Shown one piece after another: positions 1-13,239 of a stretch of 64,000 bases of DNA. The translations under genes and the position numbers were made by a program. Source of the DNA: Zelopaecilomyces penicillatus (Eukaryota > Ascomycota > Sordariomycetes > Hypocreales > Pseudodiploosporaceae); assembly GCA_005765155.1 (NCBI GenBank), contig VCCP01000005.1:2790001-2854000 (forward strand). The letters run 5' to 3'. The notes below the pieces were generated by a model, which was given only the letters and a program-made list of their open reading frames with translations, was not told the origin of the DNA and did not search any database. Position 1 is the first letter of the stretch. Every line of letters starts with the position of its first letter.

Positions 1-3000
1 ATCTTTAATATTATATATATCTTTTTAAAACTCTTTAATATCTTATAAATCCTTTTTTATAATAATAATATAACTCTTATTGAATAATAATCTTTTAATT
101 TATATCTATTTAATTACTTATTTTAAAAGGTTTTTTAAATTATATATTTTTATATAATTAATCTAATATATAATTATATATAAGCCTTAATCCTTAATAA
201 TCCTTTATAAAGAAATTAATTATCTATTTAAAATTATAGCTTTAATAATAATAAAATTAAATTAAAAATAGATTTCTTAAATTAATTTTTTTTTCTTTTA
301 TATATCTTATTTTTATTTATTATTTAAGAATAATAAGAATAAAGAAAGTTCTTATTTAATAATATAATTATATTATTTATAAAATAAATATTATTTTAAA
401 ATTTTTAAACCTTATATATAATATCTTTTTTATATAAAATAAAATTATAATAATTAATATAAGCTATATATAAAATAGTTTAATAACTTTATAATGATAT
501 AAGCTTTTTTAAATATTTTATAAACTATTATTTATAATATTATATTAAACTTAATTATATTAATAAGCTTAAAAGTAATATATAAACTATTATCTAATAT
601 AAGAGAATACAAAAGTATTTTTTTAAAGTTTTTAATATATATATTATAAATAGGATTAATTACTTTAAATTTTATTCTTTTTAAATTATTTATATTATTA
701 ATTAAAAATACTTTATTAATTTTATATTTAATTTAATTAATATTAAAAAGAATTAATTTTTAATAGCTTAATAACTTTTATTATTAATTTAATTTTAATA
801 CTTTATATATATTTCTTATAATTAAAAAGATAGCTTTAAAAAGATCTTTTAATATTATATTCTTTAATATATATTAATAGCTTGATATTTATTATATAAA
901 TATTAATATAAAATTAAAAATCTAATCCTATTAAAAAAAGCTTAATTATTTTATTATTTATAATAATTCTATTAATATTAAAATTAATAAAACTAATTAT
1001 TATATTATTATATATAAAATAAAATAATAAACTATTAATATTCTTTTATAAGCTTTAATATTAATAATTATAGTTTTAAGTTAATTTTTTAAGCTTAATA
1101 AATTATTATTTATATAATATAATTAATTAATTTCTTTAAAATATAATAAAAGATAAGAGTTATATATTTTATATATAAAGATTATATTATAAATTATATC
1201 TTAAAAGTATATATATTTTAATATAAATATTATCTTAAATATTATCTTAATAATTATTATAAGATTAATTAATAAATTAATAATCTTATAAAAATAATAT
1301 ATAAAGACTTAAAATCTTATTTAATTAATAAATATATAAATCTTTTTTTTAATTTATAATAATAAATAATATAATAAAGACAATATATCTATATTTAAAA
1401 ACATAACTTATAATATATATATATATATATTAATAGCTTTAATTCTTTAATTTAATTTAATTAAATAATATAATAAATATAATTAAATATATAATAAATA
1501 TAATTAAATATATAATAAATATAATTAAATATATAATTAAATTTAATTAAATATATAATAAATATAATTAAATATATAATAAATATAATTAAATATTTAA
1601 TAAATATAATTAAATATATAATAAATATAATAAGCTAGCTTTATAACTGCTATAAATAAGTATTAAGAATAATATTAATAAATTTAAAAAGAAAAAGAGA
1701 TCTTTATATTATTCTTATTTGATCTCTTTTCTTATATTAATTAAGTTTAGATTAAGCCTATTTTATTATATATAATTAAAGCTTAAATTAAAAGCTTAAG
1801 CTTATAATATATTATCCTATTCCTAGTATTATATTATTTTATAAGTTATTAAAGATAATAAGGATTTATTATAAAATATATTTTTTTAATATAAATCTAT
1901 TTATTAATCATCTTAATAATAATATAATAGAAAAATAATCCTATTTATATTTTATTAAATCCTATTTTAGATTTATATTATTCTTTTATTCTTTTTTTAT
2001 TAAATATTATTTTAATTCTTTTTAAATATTAATTATAATTAATAAAGAATTTTATTTATATCTTTTTTTACTCTTATACTTAATAAATAAGAAAATAAAT
2101 AATATATTAAATATCTAATTTAATAATAAGCTATTAAAATATTAAAGATCTTATATCTTTTAAAATAATATTAAACTAAGCTTTAAGCTTATTATCCTTT
2201 TAAAAATATATATTATCTTTATTAATTATTTAATATTAATATTAATTTATTCTTTTCTTAAATAGTATTATAAAAAATAATTTATTAATAATTTATTTTT
2301 ATAAAATAATTTTAATAATAAAATAATTATTCTTTTAAATAAATATATTTAATATATTTATTTTATATTAAAAGTCTAATATATATTAAAAAGAATAAAT
2401 ATAATTACTCTCTTTATTATATTTATATTTTATATTATAAATCTTATATCTTATATTATTTATAAAAAGCTTTTACTTTTAAATAATTTAATCCTTTATA
2501 TAATTATAAAAGTATTATATACTCTTATTTATTAAAATATATATATTATATCTTTAATTTAGATTAAGTTTAATAATATATTTAATTAATTAATTTCTTT
2601 TTTATTTATATAAGAATAGATAATAATAAATTAAAAGGCTATTTTTAAAAAACTTAAATAAAATCCTTTTATCTTTATTAATATTTATATAGCTTTTTAA
2701 GCTATCTAGTTTATTATCTTTTTAAAGAATATATTAATATACTATTTATTATCTTAGGCTTTTATTTCTATTATATTTATTTATAATAGCTTCTTTCTAT
2801 TCTTTAATAGTTTTTTATTAATTTTAATTATTTATTATAATAAATAATATTATATTTAATTTATCTTTAATATTTAATATATTTTATAATAATAAAAAGT
2901 AATATATTATATAATTAAAGATATATAAATAAGTTTACATTCTTTTATTTAATTCTATTTAATTTTATTTTAATTTTATATAAAAATAATAAATTATTTT

Positions 3001-6000
3001 AATAAAGAAATAATAGGCTTAGATTATTTATAAAAAAAAAAGATTAATTAAATATATTAAAAGATATTTCTTTTTAATATTAATACCTTTTAAATTATAT
3101 TTATTTAATATATAATAATATAAATAATATAAATATAATCTTTAATTAATATTATTAATTTATTATTATTTTTTATTATAATAGGCTTGTTTAAATCCTT
3201 AATTATCTCTTTTTAAAGATAATTAATTAATATATTTTTATTTCTTAATCCTTAATATATATTTCAATGAAATATGATAATAATCTTATTTAAATATAAT
3301 ATCTTTTTTTAAAAAGATTATTTTATTTATATTATAAATCCTATTCTTTATAATACTTTATTAAATATATCTTTATTAAATCTAGTTTATTAATATACTT
3401 TTTATAATATTAATATTTAATATTTTTATTTTTATTATAATCTAGTTCTTTATAAAAAAGGTATAAGCTTTAATATTAATAAAATTATAATATAATTTAT
3501 TAATAATATTAAATAGAATAAGGCTTTAAAAAAAGAAAATATAAAAAAGAATAAAAATAAGGCTTTATAATTAAAAGAGTAAGGTTTAATTAAATTTATT
3601 ATTTAATTTTACTTAAAAAAGGGATTATTATTTTATATTTAATATTAATATATTATAGGATTATTAAAATAATAGATATTATCTTTATTTTATTTTAAAA
3701 CTATTTAATATTTATAATTATTTTATATTTTTTAATAGTTCTTATATCAAATTATTTTATTTCTTTTACTTTATAAATATTTATTCTTATTTATTCTTAT
3801 TTTATTTATTCTTTATTATAAAATATTTTTTATTTTTTATTTTTATATTATATTTTTATTATTATTATTTAATATTTAAAAAAAGCTTAGTTTATTATTT
3901 GCTATTTATTAAAATAAAAAATAGATTATTTAATATTTATTAAATTAAATTAATATAAAATATAAAATAGATTTTATTAAATATATTAAATATAATTATT
4001 AAAGGTATAAGAATAATAATAATTTTATATTTAATATATAATTAATCTAGTTTTTAATTTAAATAATTTATCTTAGTATTGTATAAGAAAAGTTATATAT
4101 TATTTTTAAAAAGAAAGTATTTTATTAAATAATAGGAATTATTTATAGTCTTTTAGATCTATTATTTTATATAATTTATATAAAATTAGCTTTAAATTAA
4201 AAATAATTAAAAAATATAATTATTTATTCTTTTAATAATATCTTACTTTTATTTAAATATAATTTCTATTATATAAGATTATATAAAAGCTATTTAATTA
4301 TTTATTTAAGCTTATATTAATTGTTAAAGATTTCTTATTATTAAATATTAATTAATAAAATAAAAGATAATTAATTTAATTAAATTATAAGAAATATATA
4401 ATTAATTAAAGAATAATTATAATCTTTTAATTTATAATAATCCTTTTTAAGAATCTATAAAAATATTATAAAATATTTTAAAATTATTTAATATATATCT
4501 TAATAATTATAAATATTATTATCTTTAATTAAATATATTTTAATAAATAATTAATAATAATTATTAAGAATTTACATATATTATCTTATTTTAAAAGCTT
4601 TATTATAAAATTAATAGATATTTATATTTAATATTTATTTATAATAAAGAATAATTAAAGTAATCCTTAATATTATTATTATAAGATATAGTTATTTCAA
4701 TATATTAAATAATTATATATAAATTATTAAATTAATTATAATATATTATTTTAATAATAATTATAATAATAGAGTTTAAATATTTATCTTTATTTTAAGT
4801 ATTTTATTAAAAAAGAGTAATATATCTTTTAAATAATTATAATAATAAAAGACTTTTAATTTAATAATTAAAGCTATTCTTTATAAATAAATACTTTATA
4901 TATATATATATTATATAATTTATTATTTATTTCTTTATTTTAATTTTAATAAGGAATTATTATATACTCTTTTTAATTAGATATAAATAATAACTATCAA
5001 TAAAATCTTTTTAAAAAGTCTAATCTTAAAGATTAAATAAATAAATATCCTTAAATAATATTATTTTATTTAAGAGAATAATTATTTCTCTTTTAAATAA
5101 TATATATATATATATTAAAGCTATCTTAATTAAGTATATAGTTTATATTAAACTTACCTTTTTATCTTTTATATTTTATTCGTTTTTTAATAAAGTATTA
5201 AATTAAATTATCTAAAAGCTAGATTAATAATAAAGATAATATTAAAAGAGTATAGATATTTTTATTTATTTAATTTATTATTTAAAGAGCTCTCTTAAGC
5301 CTATAAAATATTCTAGATTTTTATAATTAATTAAAATAATAAATAATTTTATTATTTCTTTAAGTTTAATTAATTATACTATTAAATAAGATATAATTAT
5401 TAAAATTATTTATTATAAATTATATAATTCCTTTTAATTAAGATAAATTTAATTAAATAATATATAATTAATAATAAGATATCTTTATATATTTATAATA
5501 TATATTCTTTCAATATTTTCTATAAATAATTAGCTTTAATAAGTATATTCTTTTTTAAATTTTATTAGATTAGAATTAGTTTTATAATAAATATTTATTT
5601 TATTATCTTAAATATTAATTCTTTTATATTATTTTATTAAAAAAGGTTATCTTTATTTATTAAATAAATAAATAATTTTATTAAGATAAAAAAGAATAAA
5701 ATAAATTCTTAATAAAAATTAATAAACTTAAAAAAGCTTTTAATCCCTTATATTTATATAATTACTTTTTACTTTTTTATAATTATAATCTTTTTTAATA
5801 TTAAATATATAGCTTTTTCTATTTTAATAATAAATCTAAAATATTAAATAATAATTATAATAAATAAGCTAGCCTTTTATAAATATATAAGAATATCTTA
5901 ACTCTTTTATATATAATTCTTTTTATAGCTATTTAAATATATAAAGATATTATTTAAATATATTATAATAAAACTATTTAAGATATATCTTAAATTTAAA

Positions 6001-6007
6001 TTAATAT
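1..6007. repeat. RIP-degraded AT-rich block, left end
   Basis: This stretch is almost pure A and T, with scattered short G/C words such as AAGCTT and AGCC. CpG is nearly absent and stops occur in every frame within a few dozen codons. I see no gene, RNA or intact element here. The composition matches transposon DNA destroyed by RIP, in which C in CpA context becomes T on both strands. The only clear internal structure is the tandem array listed separately. Which transposons it came from cannot be told by eye. Confidence 0.75.
1467..1631. repeat. 21-bp AT tandem repeat
   Basis: About eight copies of a 21-base unit close to ATAATAAATATAATTAAATAT follow one another, with one interrupted unit in the middle. 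All bases are A or T. It is probably a minisatellite grown inside mutated repeat DNA. No function is evident. Confidence 0.8.
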
Positions 6008-6482
6008 TATTATAATTTGCAGTATAAAGTTATAACTAAAGCTAGTAGTAATAGCAGTGGAAGAAAGACAGCGAATAGTTATTTAGAGTAAAGTCTGTAG
6101 AAAAGAAGAAAGAAGTGATTAAATTGTCGATAGAGAAAGAAAGCAGGATTCAACTAGGAATCTAGCTATCTTATATATCTAAATAATACTAGGATTATTT
6201 GAAATTATTTAAGAATTCCAAATAATATTTCTTTAGATTTCTAAGCATTCTAAATAATAAGAAAGGGAGAGGTATAAGGGATAAGCCCTTATTTTACTAG
6301 TCTAGCCTGATATAGCAGGTCAGGCTGCACGGGCTTTTTAGGTCTTATAGCAGGTCAGGCTGCTACCTTATAGCAGGTCTGGCTGCTAGGGCTATAGCAG
6401 GTTTAGCTGCTAAGCTGTAGTAGGTCTAGCTACTAGTCTTATAATAGGTTAGGCTGTTATATAAAACCCATTTATTTTAACA
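6008..6482 (+). repeat. Lone LTR of the element-3 family
   Basis: This 475-bp sequence aligns end to end with the two LTRs of the retrotransposon at 6941-13239. It starts TATTATAATTTGCAGTATAA, where the first TA is probably a mutated TG, and ends TTTATTTTAACA, keeping the canonical CA. It is clearly less mutated than the other two copies: it keeps CpG sites and most of the CAG and CTG words that are TAG or TAA elsewhere. I see no 5-bp target duplication (AATAT on the left, AGTTT on the right). It could be a solo LTR with a lost duplication, or one end of a rearranged element. Confidence 0.75.
6309..6462 (+). repeat. Array of short hairpin units inside the LTR
   Basis: Six successive units of roughly 20-28 bases each form a small inverted repeat. 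The typical unit is TAGCAG, a six-base loop, then CTGCTA. The loop reads GTCAGG, GTCTGG, GTTTAG or similar, and spacers such as GGGC or AGCC separate units. In the fifth unit both stem arms changed together to TAGTAG and CTACTA; the sixth is further decayed. The same array is present at about 7240-7400 and 13090-13220, the last with one unit fewer. Confidence 0.8.
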
Positions 6483-6940
6483 AGTTTAATATATTATTAA
6501 TAGTTTTTTAATTTTTTAAGAATTATTATTATTATTATATTATAAAATTATTATAAAAAATATTATAATTTAAAGCTTTTAATTATTAAATATATTATTA
6601 TTATATAAAATAATTAATTATAAGTTTTAAAAAACTCTATTAAAATATTATCTTTATTTAAAGCTTTTTATACTTTTATATTAATAGTATTTATTTAATC
6701 TTTATAAACTATATTATTTTATTTATTTAAACTTTATATCTTTATTAATATTAAGCTTTTTTATTATTTTTTTAATAAAAAAAAGAATTTTATAATTAAG
6801 ATTAAAGCTCTTTTTATATTTATAATAGTTTTAATATTATTATTATATTTTAATTATAATTATATTAATAACTTTAAAGGTATATAGCTTTTAAGCTTAA
6901 TTTATCTTTTTAAATTTCATATCTTTGTCTTTTTTAATAA
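6483..6940. other. AT-rich spacer between LTR copies
   Basis: This is 458 bases of AT-rich DNA between the lone LTR and the left LTR of element 3. I see no gene, hairpin array or inverted termini in it. The last five bases (AATAA, 6936-6940) are the left target-site duplication of element 3. Confidence 0.6.
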
Positions 6941-7417
6941 TATTATAATTTATAGTATAAGATTATAATTAAAGCTAATAGCTATAATAATAGAAGAAAG
7001 ATAGTAAATAATTATTTAAAATAAATTCTAAAAGAAAAAAAGAAAGAAGTAATTATATTATTAATATAAAAAAGAAACCAGGATTTAATTAAGAATTTAA
7101 TTATCTTATATATTTAAATAATACTAGGATTATTTGGAATTATTTAAGAATTTTAAATAATATTTTTTTAGATTTTTAAGTATTTTAAAAAAAACAAAAA
7201 AAAGAGATATAAGGAATAAGTTCTTATTTTATTAATCTAGCTTAATATAATAGATCAGGCTATATAGGCTTTTTAGATCTTATAATAGATTAAGCTATTA
7301 TCTTATAATAGATCTAACTACTAGGGTTATAATAGATTTAACTATTAAGCTATAATAGATCTAGCTATTAATCTTATAATAGATTAGGCTATTATATAAA
7401 ACCTATTTATTTTAATA
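6941..7417 (+). repeat. Left LTR of element 3
   Basis: This 477-bp copy has the same order of blocks as the lone LTR at 6008: a purine-rich stretch, a mid-section near ACTAGGATTATTTGGAATTA, then the hairpin-unit array. It is the most mutated of the three, with nearly every GCAGG changed to ATAGA or ATAGG. It is preceded by the duplication AATAA. Confidence 0.8.
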
Positions 7418-10400
7418 CTCCCTTTAATAAGCTATATAATATATAGCTAGCTTTTAATAAAAGGTTTTTATAGATTTAATAAGCTTAAAAAGCCTTAAAA
7501 AATAAGGCTTATTAAAGCCTTAATTAATCTATTAATAGGTATAGCCTTAATTATAAGATAATTTATTTTAAATAGTTTATTAATTATCTCTTATTTAATA
7601 TAATAGAATTTTAATAAGATATATTTAATTTAGATATATTAATTAGGGTTCTTAATATTATTTATAAAGATTATATTATTATAATATAAATCTATAGACT
7701 ATTAAAAAAAGATTTTTAGCTTTATAAAAAGCTTAAAAAGCTATTTTAGCTTTTTTATAGCTTTTATTAAAGTATTTAATTTAATTTTTATAATTAAGAG
7801 AGCTATAATAATTTATCTTTTTATCTTTTAATAAATAGGCTTATTAACTAGCTTAAAAAGATATCTATAAATAGATTTATTAATAGCTTTATAGTTTATA
7901 AAATTATTATTTAAATAACCTAATAATTAAAAAGCTAGTTATTTAATCTATATAAGGTTTAAAGCCTTATAAAGAATAGCTAATTTTTTGAAACCTTTTA
8001 GGTATTTAAAAGGTTCTTAATTATATTATAATAGTTAATATAACCTTATTATATATATTAAAAAGGCTATTAAATTAAAAAGACTATATTAAGCTTAAAA
8101 AATAATATAAGATATATTAAAATCTTTATAATCTATTAATAGGTTTATTATTTAATAAAGATAAGAACCCTTTTTAAGGATTCTTTTAATATTTTAGGCT
8201 ATAAAGGTATAGCTATAAGGATTATATTTTATAATTAAAAGTATTAAAAAGCCTTATTAATATATTAAAATTAATATAATTATAGCTGTTTTTTAATTTA
8301 ATTATAGCTAATTTAAATACTTAAGAAAAGGATTATAAGGCTTTTATTTTTTATAATAAAGATCTTATTTAATAAATATTTTAGCTTATTAATATAGAAT
8401 AGGTTAGGTTTTATAATAAAGTAATTATTAATATAGATAATAATAAAGGTATTAATTTAAGTATTAATAAAAATAACTAGATTAAAGATTAAAGGTTAGA
8501 ACCTTAGGATAACTAATAACTTAATTAATTATTATTATTATTTATAAGGGCCTTATTTTAACCTATATAAGGCCTTTTTTAATAGAATAACCTATTTTAT
8601 AATAGGGTTATAGCTAAGCTTAATTAATAAAATTATTAAAGGCTGGTTTTTAGAGGTCTAGGTTTTTATAAAGAAAGATAGATTTTTTAAAAATATTATA
8701 AAAATATCCTTAAATAATTAACTATTTAAAAAAGCCTTTATAAAATTAATTTATTTAATTTTTTTAGTTATAAAAGGCTATTAAAGTTAATAAAATCTAT
8801 TAAATAAAGGGAATACTAATAGCTATAAAGGTTTTAAAATAATCTTTTCTTTTAATTTATATAGAACTCTTTATAATAAGCTTAATCTTATATTTCAAAG
8901 GCTGATTTTATAGATCCTTTTTAAGCTTAAGAATAAATTTATTTTTTAGGATTTTTTAATCTTTAAAAACCTTTAAAAATAAAATAAAATATATAACTTA
9001 ATTTATAGAATTTAATAAAATTTATTATAAATAATATTAATCTATTATTCTTTAATAAGGTTTTTTAAAGTTTATTTTTAATTAATAGATTTTAAAGAAA
9101 TCTAAATAATATATTTTATCTTTAGCTTATAATAAATATCTATAAAATAAATAAGATTTAATTACATAGGTTTAAGATCTTTTAATAGCTATAATAACTA
9201 TATTAAGAACTATAATAAAGGCTATAATAGCTATAAAGACTATTATAATATTTATAATAGTTATTATAATAATTATAATATAGGTTTTAATAGCTATATA
9301 AATCTTCTAACTTAATTAAAAGCTTATAAATTAATTAAATCTTTTAAGATAGATTAATCTATTAATTTTAATAGGGTATAAAGCTTTTTTAATTCTTTTT
9401 CTAAGCTAAAAAAGCTTTAAAGATTATAGAAATTACCTTTAAGATCCTAGCTTATAAAGCTTATTCCTTTTATAATATAAAAAAAAAGATCTTAATTATC
9501 TATTAATAAAAAGATATATAAATTAAATAAATATTTTTACTTAATATAATTAATAGCCTAGCTAATACTATTCTAGGGTTTAATTTAATATCTTATTAAT
9601 ACTTCTTAATAAAGATAATAATCTTATAATAGGCTTTAATAGCTTTATAGATTATTAAATTTAATTTATTAGTTATTAAGACTGGTTTTAGCTCTTATAA
9701 AAAGAATTATAATAAGCTAAGATCTTTATTTTTAATTATTATATAATTAATAAGGTTAATTATAATAAATAAAATAATAATTTAAAAAGAAAATAATAGC
9801 TAAGCCTAAATTATAATAGCTTATAATTAATCTAATATAACCTTTATAAAGTATTTTAATAAGCTATTTTATTTATAAATATAAAAGCTAGATATATTAA
9901 AGCTAATACCTTTATCTATTAATTAATCTTTTAATAATATTAAGATTTCTTTTGTATTATTAAAATATAATTATAAATATATTTTTTATAATAAGCTTTT
10001 AACCCTTTAAATAAGCTCTTTATAATAAAAAAGATAATATAATTTTTTTTATTTAATAATAAAAGAATCTTTTAATAATAGAATTTTCTTTTTATTAAAA
10101 TAAGCCTTATAAAAAGCTTATTATAAAGGATTAGCTTTATCTAGAAAGTATCTTTCTTTATACTCTTTAATATTTTTAATAGATTTAAAATTAAGTTTTT
10201 AAAGAGTTTATATATTAATTTAATTTATATATAAATTAAATAAAAGAAATCTATTTCTTTTATAATAATAAAATTAGATAAATTTATTAAAACTTTAATA
10301 ATCTTTTTTAATAATTATAAACCTATATAATTAAAATAAATATATTAAATTCCTATTAATTATAATAGCTTTTAATAGCTGGTTTTAATTAAAAGATTTA

Positions 10401-12786
10401 TAACTCCTTTTAAAATAGTATTTTTAATAAATTCTAGAAAAGATATTATATCTTTTAATAGATCTTATAATAGATTTAAGTTTAGATTAAAGCTTTCTAA
10501 TATATATAAATCTAAAATTTTAAGGCTTTTTATTAATTTTAATAGCTATTTAATTAATTTAAAGAGCTTAATAAAATCCTTATATATATTAAAAAGGGGT
10601 TTAAAGATAATTTTAATTATTATTAAATAATTATAATAATAATTAAAAGGCCTTATAAATTTAAATATAAGCTTTCTTTTTTATTAAAGAAAGAAATTAT
10701 ATTTAATAAAGTTTAATAAATTATAATAAATTTAATCTATTATAAATAATTTTTTTATAAAAATATATTATTAAAAGTATAATACTTTATCTTATTTATT
10801 ATATTTATATTTATATTAGGAATATATAATATATTTTTTAGCTTTAAAATATTATAAATCCTAAGTTTAAGCCTTATAAGTATTATAAATATAGCTATTT
10901 TAAATCCTTTTAAATAGATTAGATTATTATTAATTATTATAGGCCTTAGTTTCTTATTATAGGTATTATAATTAATAAAAAGAGTTTTATTATTAATAAT
11001 ATAATATATTAAGCTAGTATTATATAATAAAGTATTCTTTAGATTAATATTATAATAAATATTACAAATTAATTCTTTAGGTTTTATAGCTTTTAAACCT
11101 TTATATTAGATTTAGAATTAAAGCTTTAAATATTAATTATAATATTTTAATTATTTATAAATAAATTATAAATATTTATTATAAAGAAAGCTTTATTAGG
11201 TTTTTTATTATTAATAATGGATTTCTTTATCTTTTTATTTTTTTAAAAGGGCTTATAATATTATTTTTTAATAGATTTAAATAGTTTTTTTTTCTTTTTA
11301 AAGTTTTTATAGATCTTTTTAAAAGATTTTTTAATTTCTTTAATTCTATAAAAGCTAGCTTTTATAATTAAAAAGCTTTTATTTTATAGCTTTTTTAATA
11401 AATCTGTTATAAGGAACTATAAATTTAAGGTATTTAATAAGATATTAAATATTATATAAATTCTAATATTATTTCTTTAATATTTAATTTATTATAAGAA
11501 AGCTGTTTTTATAATTTTTAGATATTAATTTATTTAATCTATAAGCTATATAATAATTAAAGCTAATTATAGTTTAATAAATTAAATATTAAATTTATTA
11601 TTAAATATCTTTATAAAGCCTTTATAACTATTAAAATTAAATTTATAAAAGGTATTATAAAGGGTTTTATATTCTAAGGTAATATTATAATAGTATTATT
11701 TATTTAATATTTAATAAGCTTTTAATAGTATTATAATCTAATTTATAAAGGTTTATAGGTATTATAAATAATAAAAGTAAAATAATAAAAGTAAAATAGC
11801 TTAATAATAATTATTAAAGTTAAGGCTTATAATAAGATTTAAAAGAAAAATAAATAATTTAAGTATTTATAATTAAATTAATAGAGCTTAAAGCTATTAA
11901 TTATAGTTATTAAGGCCCTTTAATTTATAAGCTTTTAAAAAGGCTTATATTTTCTTAAATAACTCTTTTAAAGCTAAAATCTTTAATATATTTATAGGCT
12001 ATATTAATTATAATAATAGCTAAAATAGCTTAGATTAAGGTTATAATAGCTTTTTAATAGTCTTAATAGCTATAATTATTATAAATTAGGCCTATAATTA
12101 TTATAATTATTATATAAGCTTTTATATTTAAGATTAAAGAGCTTATAATTCTAATAAATTCTTTTATATTAAAAGATTTTAATCTAATATTTTTAAGATT
12201 AGATTACTATAATTAATAATTATAATAATATAATAAAAAAATAAGCTTTTAAAAATAAGCTTATAGCTATATAATAATATTATAAATAATTAAAAGTACT
12301 AGTTATAATAGTGCTATAAATAGCTAGATTTCAATAAGAGCCTTAAAAATAATTAATTAATTAAAGGGGAGATAATAGGTATAAGGGTTACCTATTATAT
12401 ATTAACTATAATTAAATTATAATATAATTAGTATAATACTTTTATTTAATTAATTAATTAATATAATCTTATATAAGCCTTTTATAAAGTTAATTAATAA
12501 TTTAAATAATAAATTATATTTAATATAATTAATAAAGCTATAATTTATAATTTTATAAATCTAAATTAATAATCTATAAATCTAAAAATATATTATATTA
12601 TAAGCTATAGGTTTAATATTTAACTCTTATATATATAGTATTTTTTATAATTTTTAATTAATAGGAAATATAGGTTTAATTATTTAAAAAGAAAATAAAA
12701 AATCTAATATATAAAGAGATTAAATATAATAAAAAAATAATCTTTTTTTTATAATCTAGAATAATTATTCTTTTAGGCTTATAATT

Positions 12787-13239
12787 TATTATAATTTATA
12801 GTATAAGGTTATAATTAAAGCTAATAATTATAATAATAAAAGAAAGATAATAAATAATTATTTAAAATAAATTTTAAAGAAAAAAAGAAAGAAATAATTA
12901 TATTATTAATATAGAAAAAAAACCAGGATTTAACTAGGAATCTAGCTATCTTATATATTTAAATAATATTAAGATTATTTAAAATTATTTAAGAATTTTA
13001 AATAATATTTCTTTGGATTTCTAAATATTCTAAATAATAAGAAAGGGAGAGGTATAAGGGATAAGCCTTTATTTTACTAATCTAGCCTAATATAGCAGAT
13101 CGGGCTGTATAGGCTTTTTAGGTCTTATAGCAGATCAGGCTGCTAGGGCTATAGCAGGTTTAGCTGCTAAGCTACAGTAGGTCTAGCTACTAGTCTTATA
13201 ATAGGTCAGGCTGTTATATAAAACCTATTTATTTTAATA
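12787..13239 (+). repeat. Right LTR of element 3
   Basis: This 453-bp copy is less mutated than the left LTR and lacks one hairpin unit of about 22 bp that both other copies have. That accounts for most of the length difference. The duplication AATAA follows at 13240-13244. Confidence 0.8.

Larger units (their letters stand above)
6941..13239. mobile_element. RIP-mutated LTR retrotransposon (element 3)
   Basis: The element is bounded by two direct repeats, 6941-7417 (477 bp) and 12787-13239 (453 bp). Both start TATTATAATTTATAGTATAA and end TTTATTTTAATA. The ancestral ends were probably TG and CA, as RIP turns both into TA. A perfect 5-bp duplication AATAA flanks it (6936-6940 and 13240-13244), which supports a single intact insertion of 6299 bp. 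The 5.37-kb interior is heavily mutated. A plus-strand stretch at about 9180-9300 translates as Asn/Tyr/Ser-rich repeats, perhaps part of Gag. I could not place reverse transcriptase or integrase motifs, so superfamily and strand remain open. A purine-rich run sits near 12364, well inside the right LTR. Confidence 0.8.
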
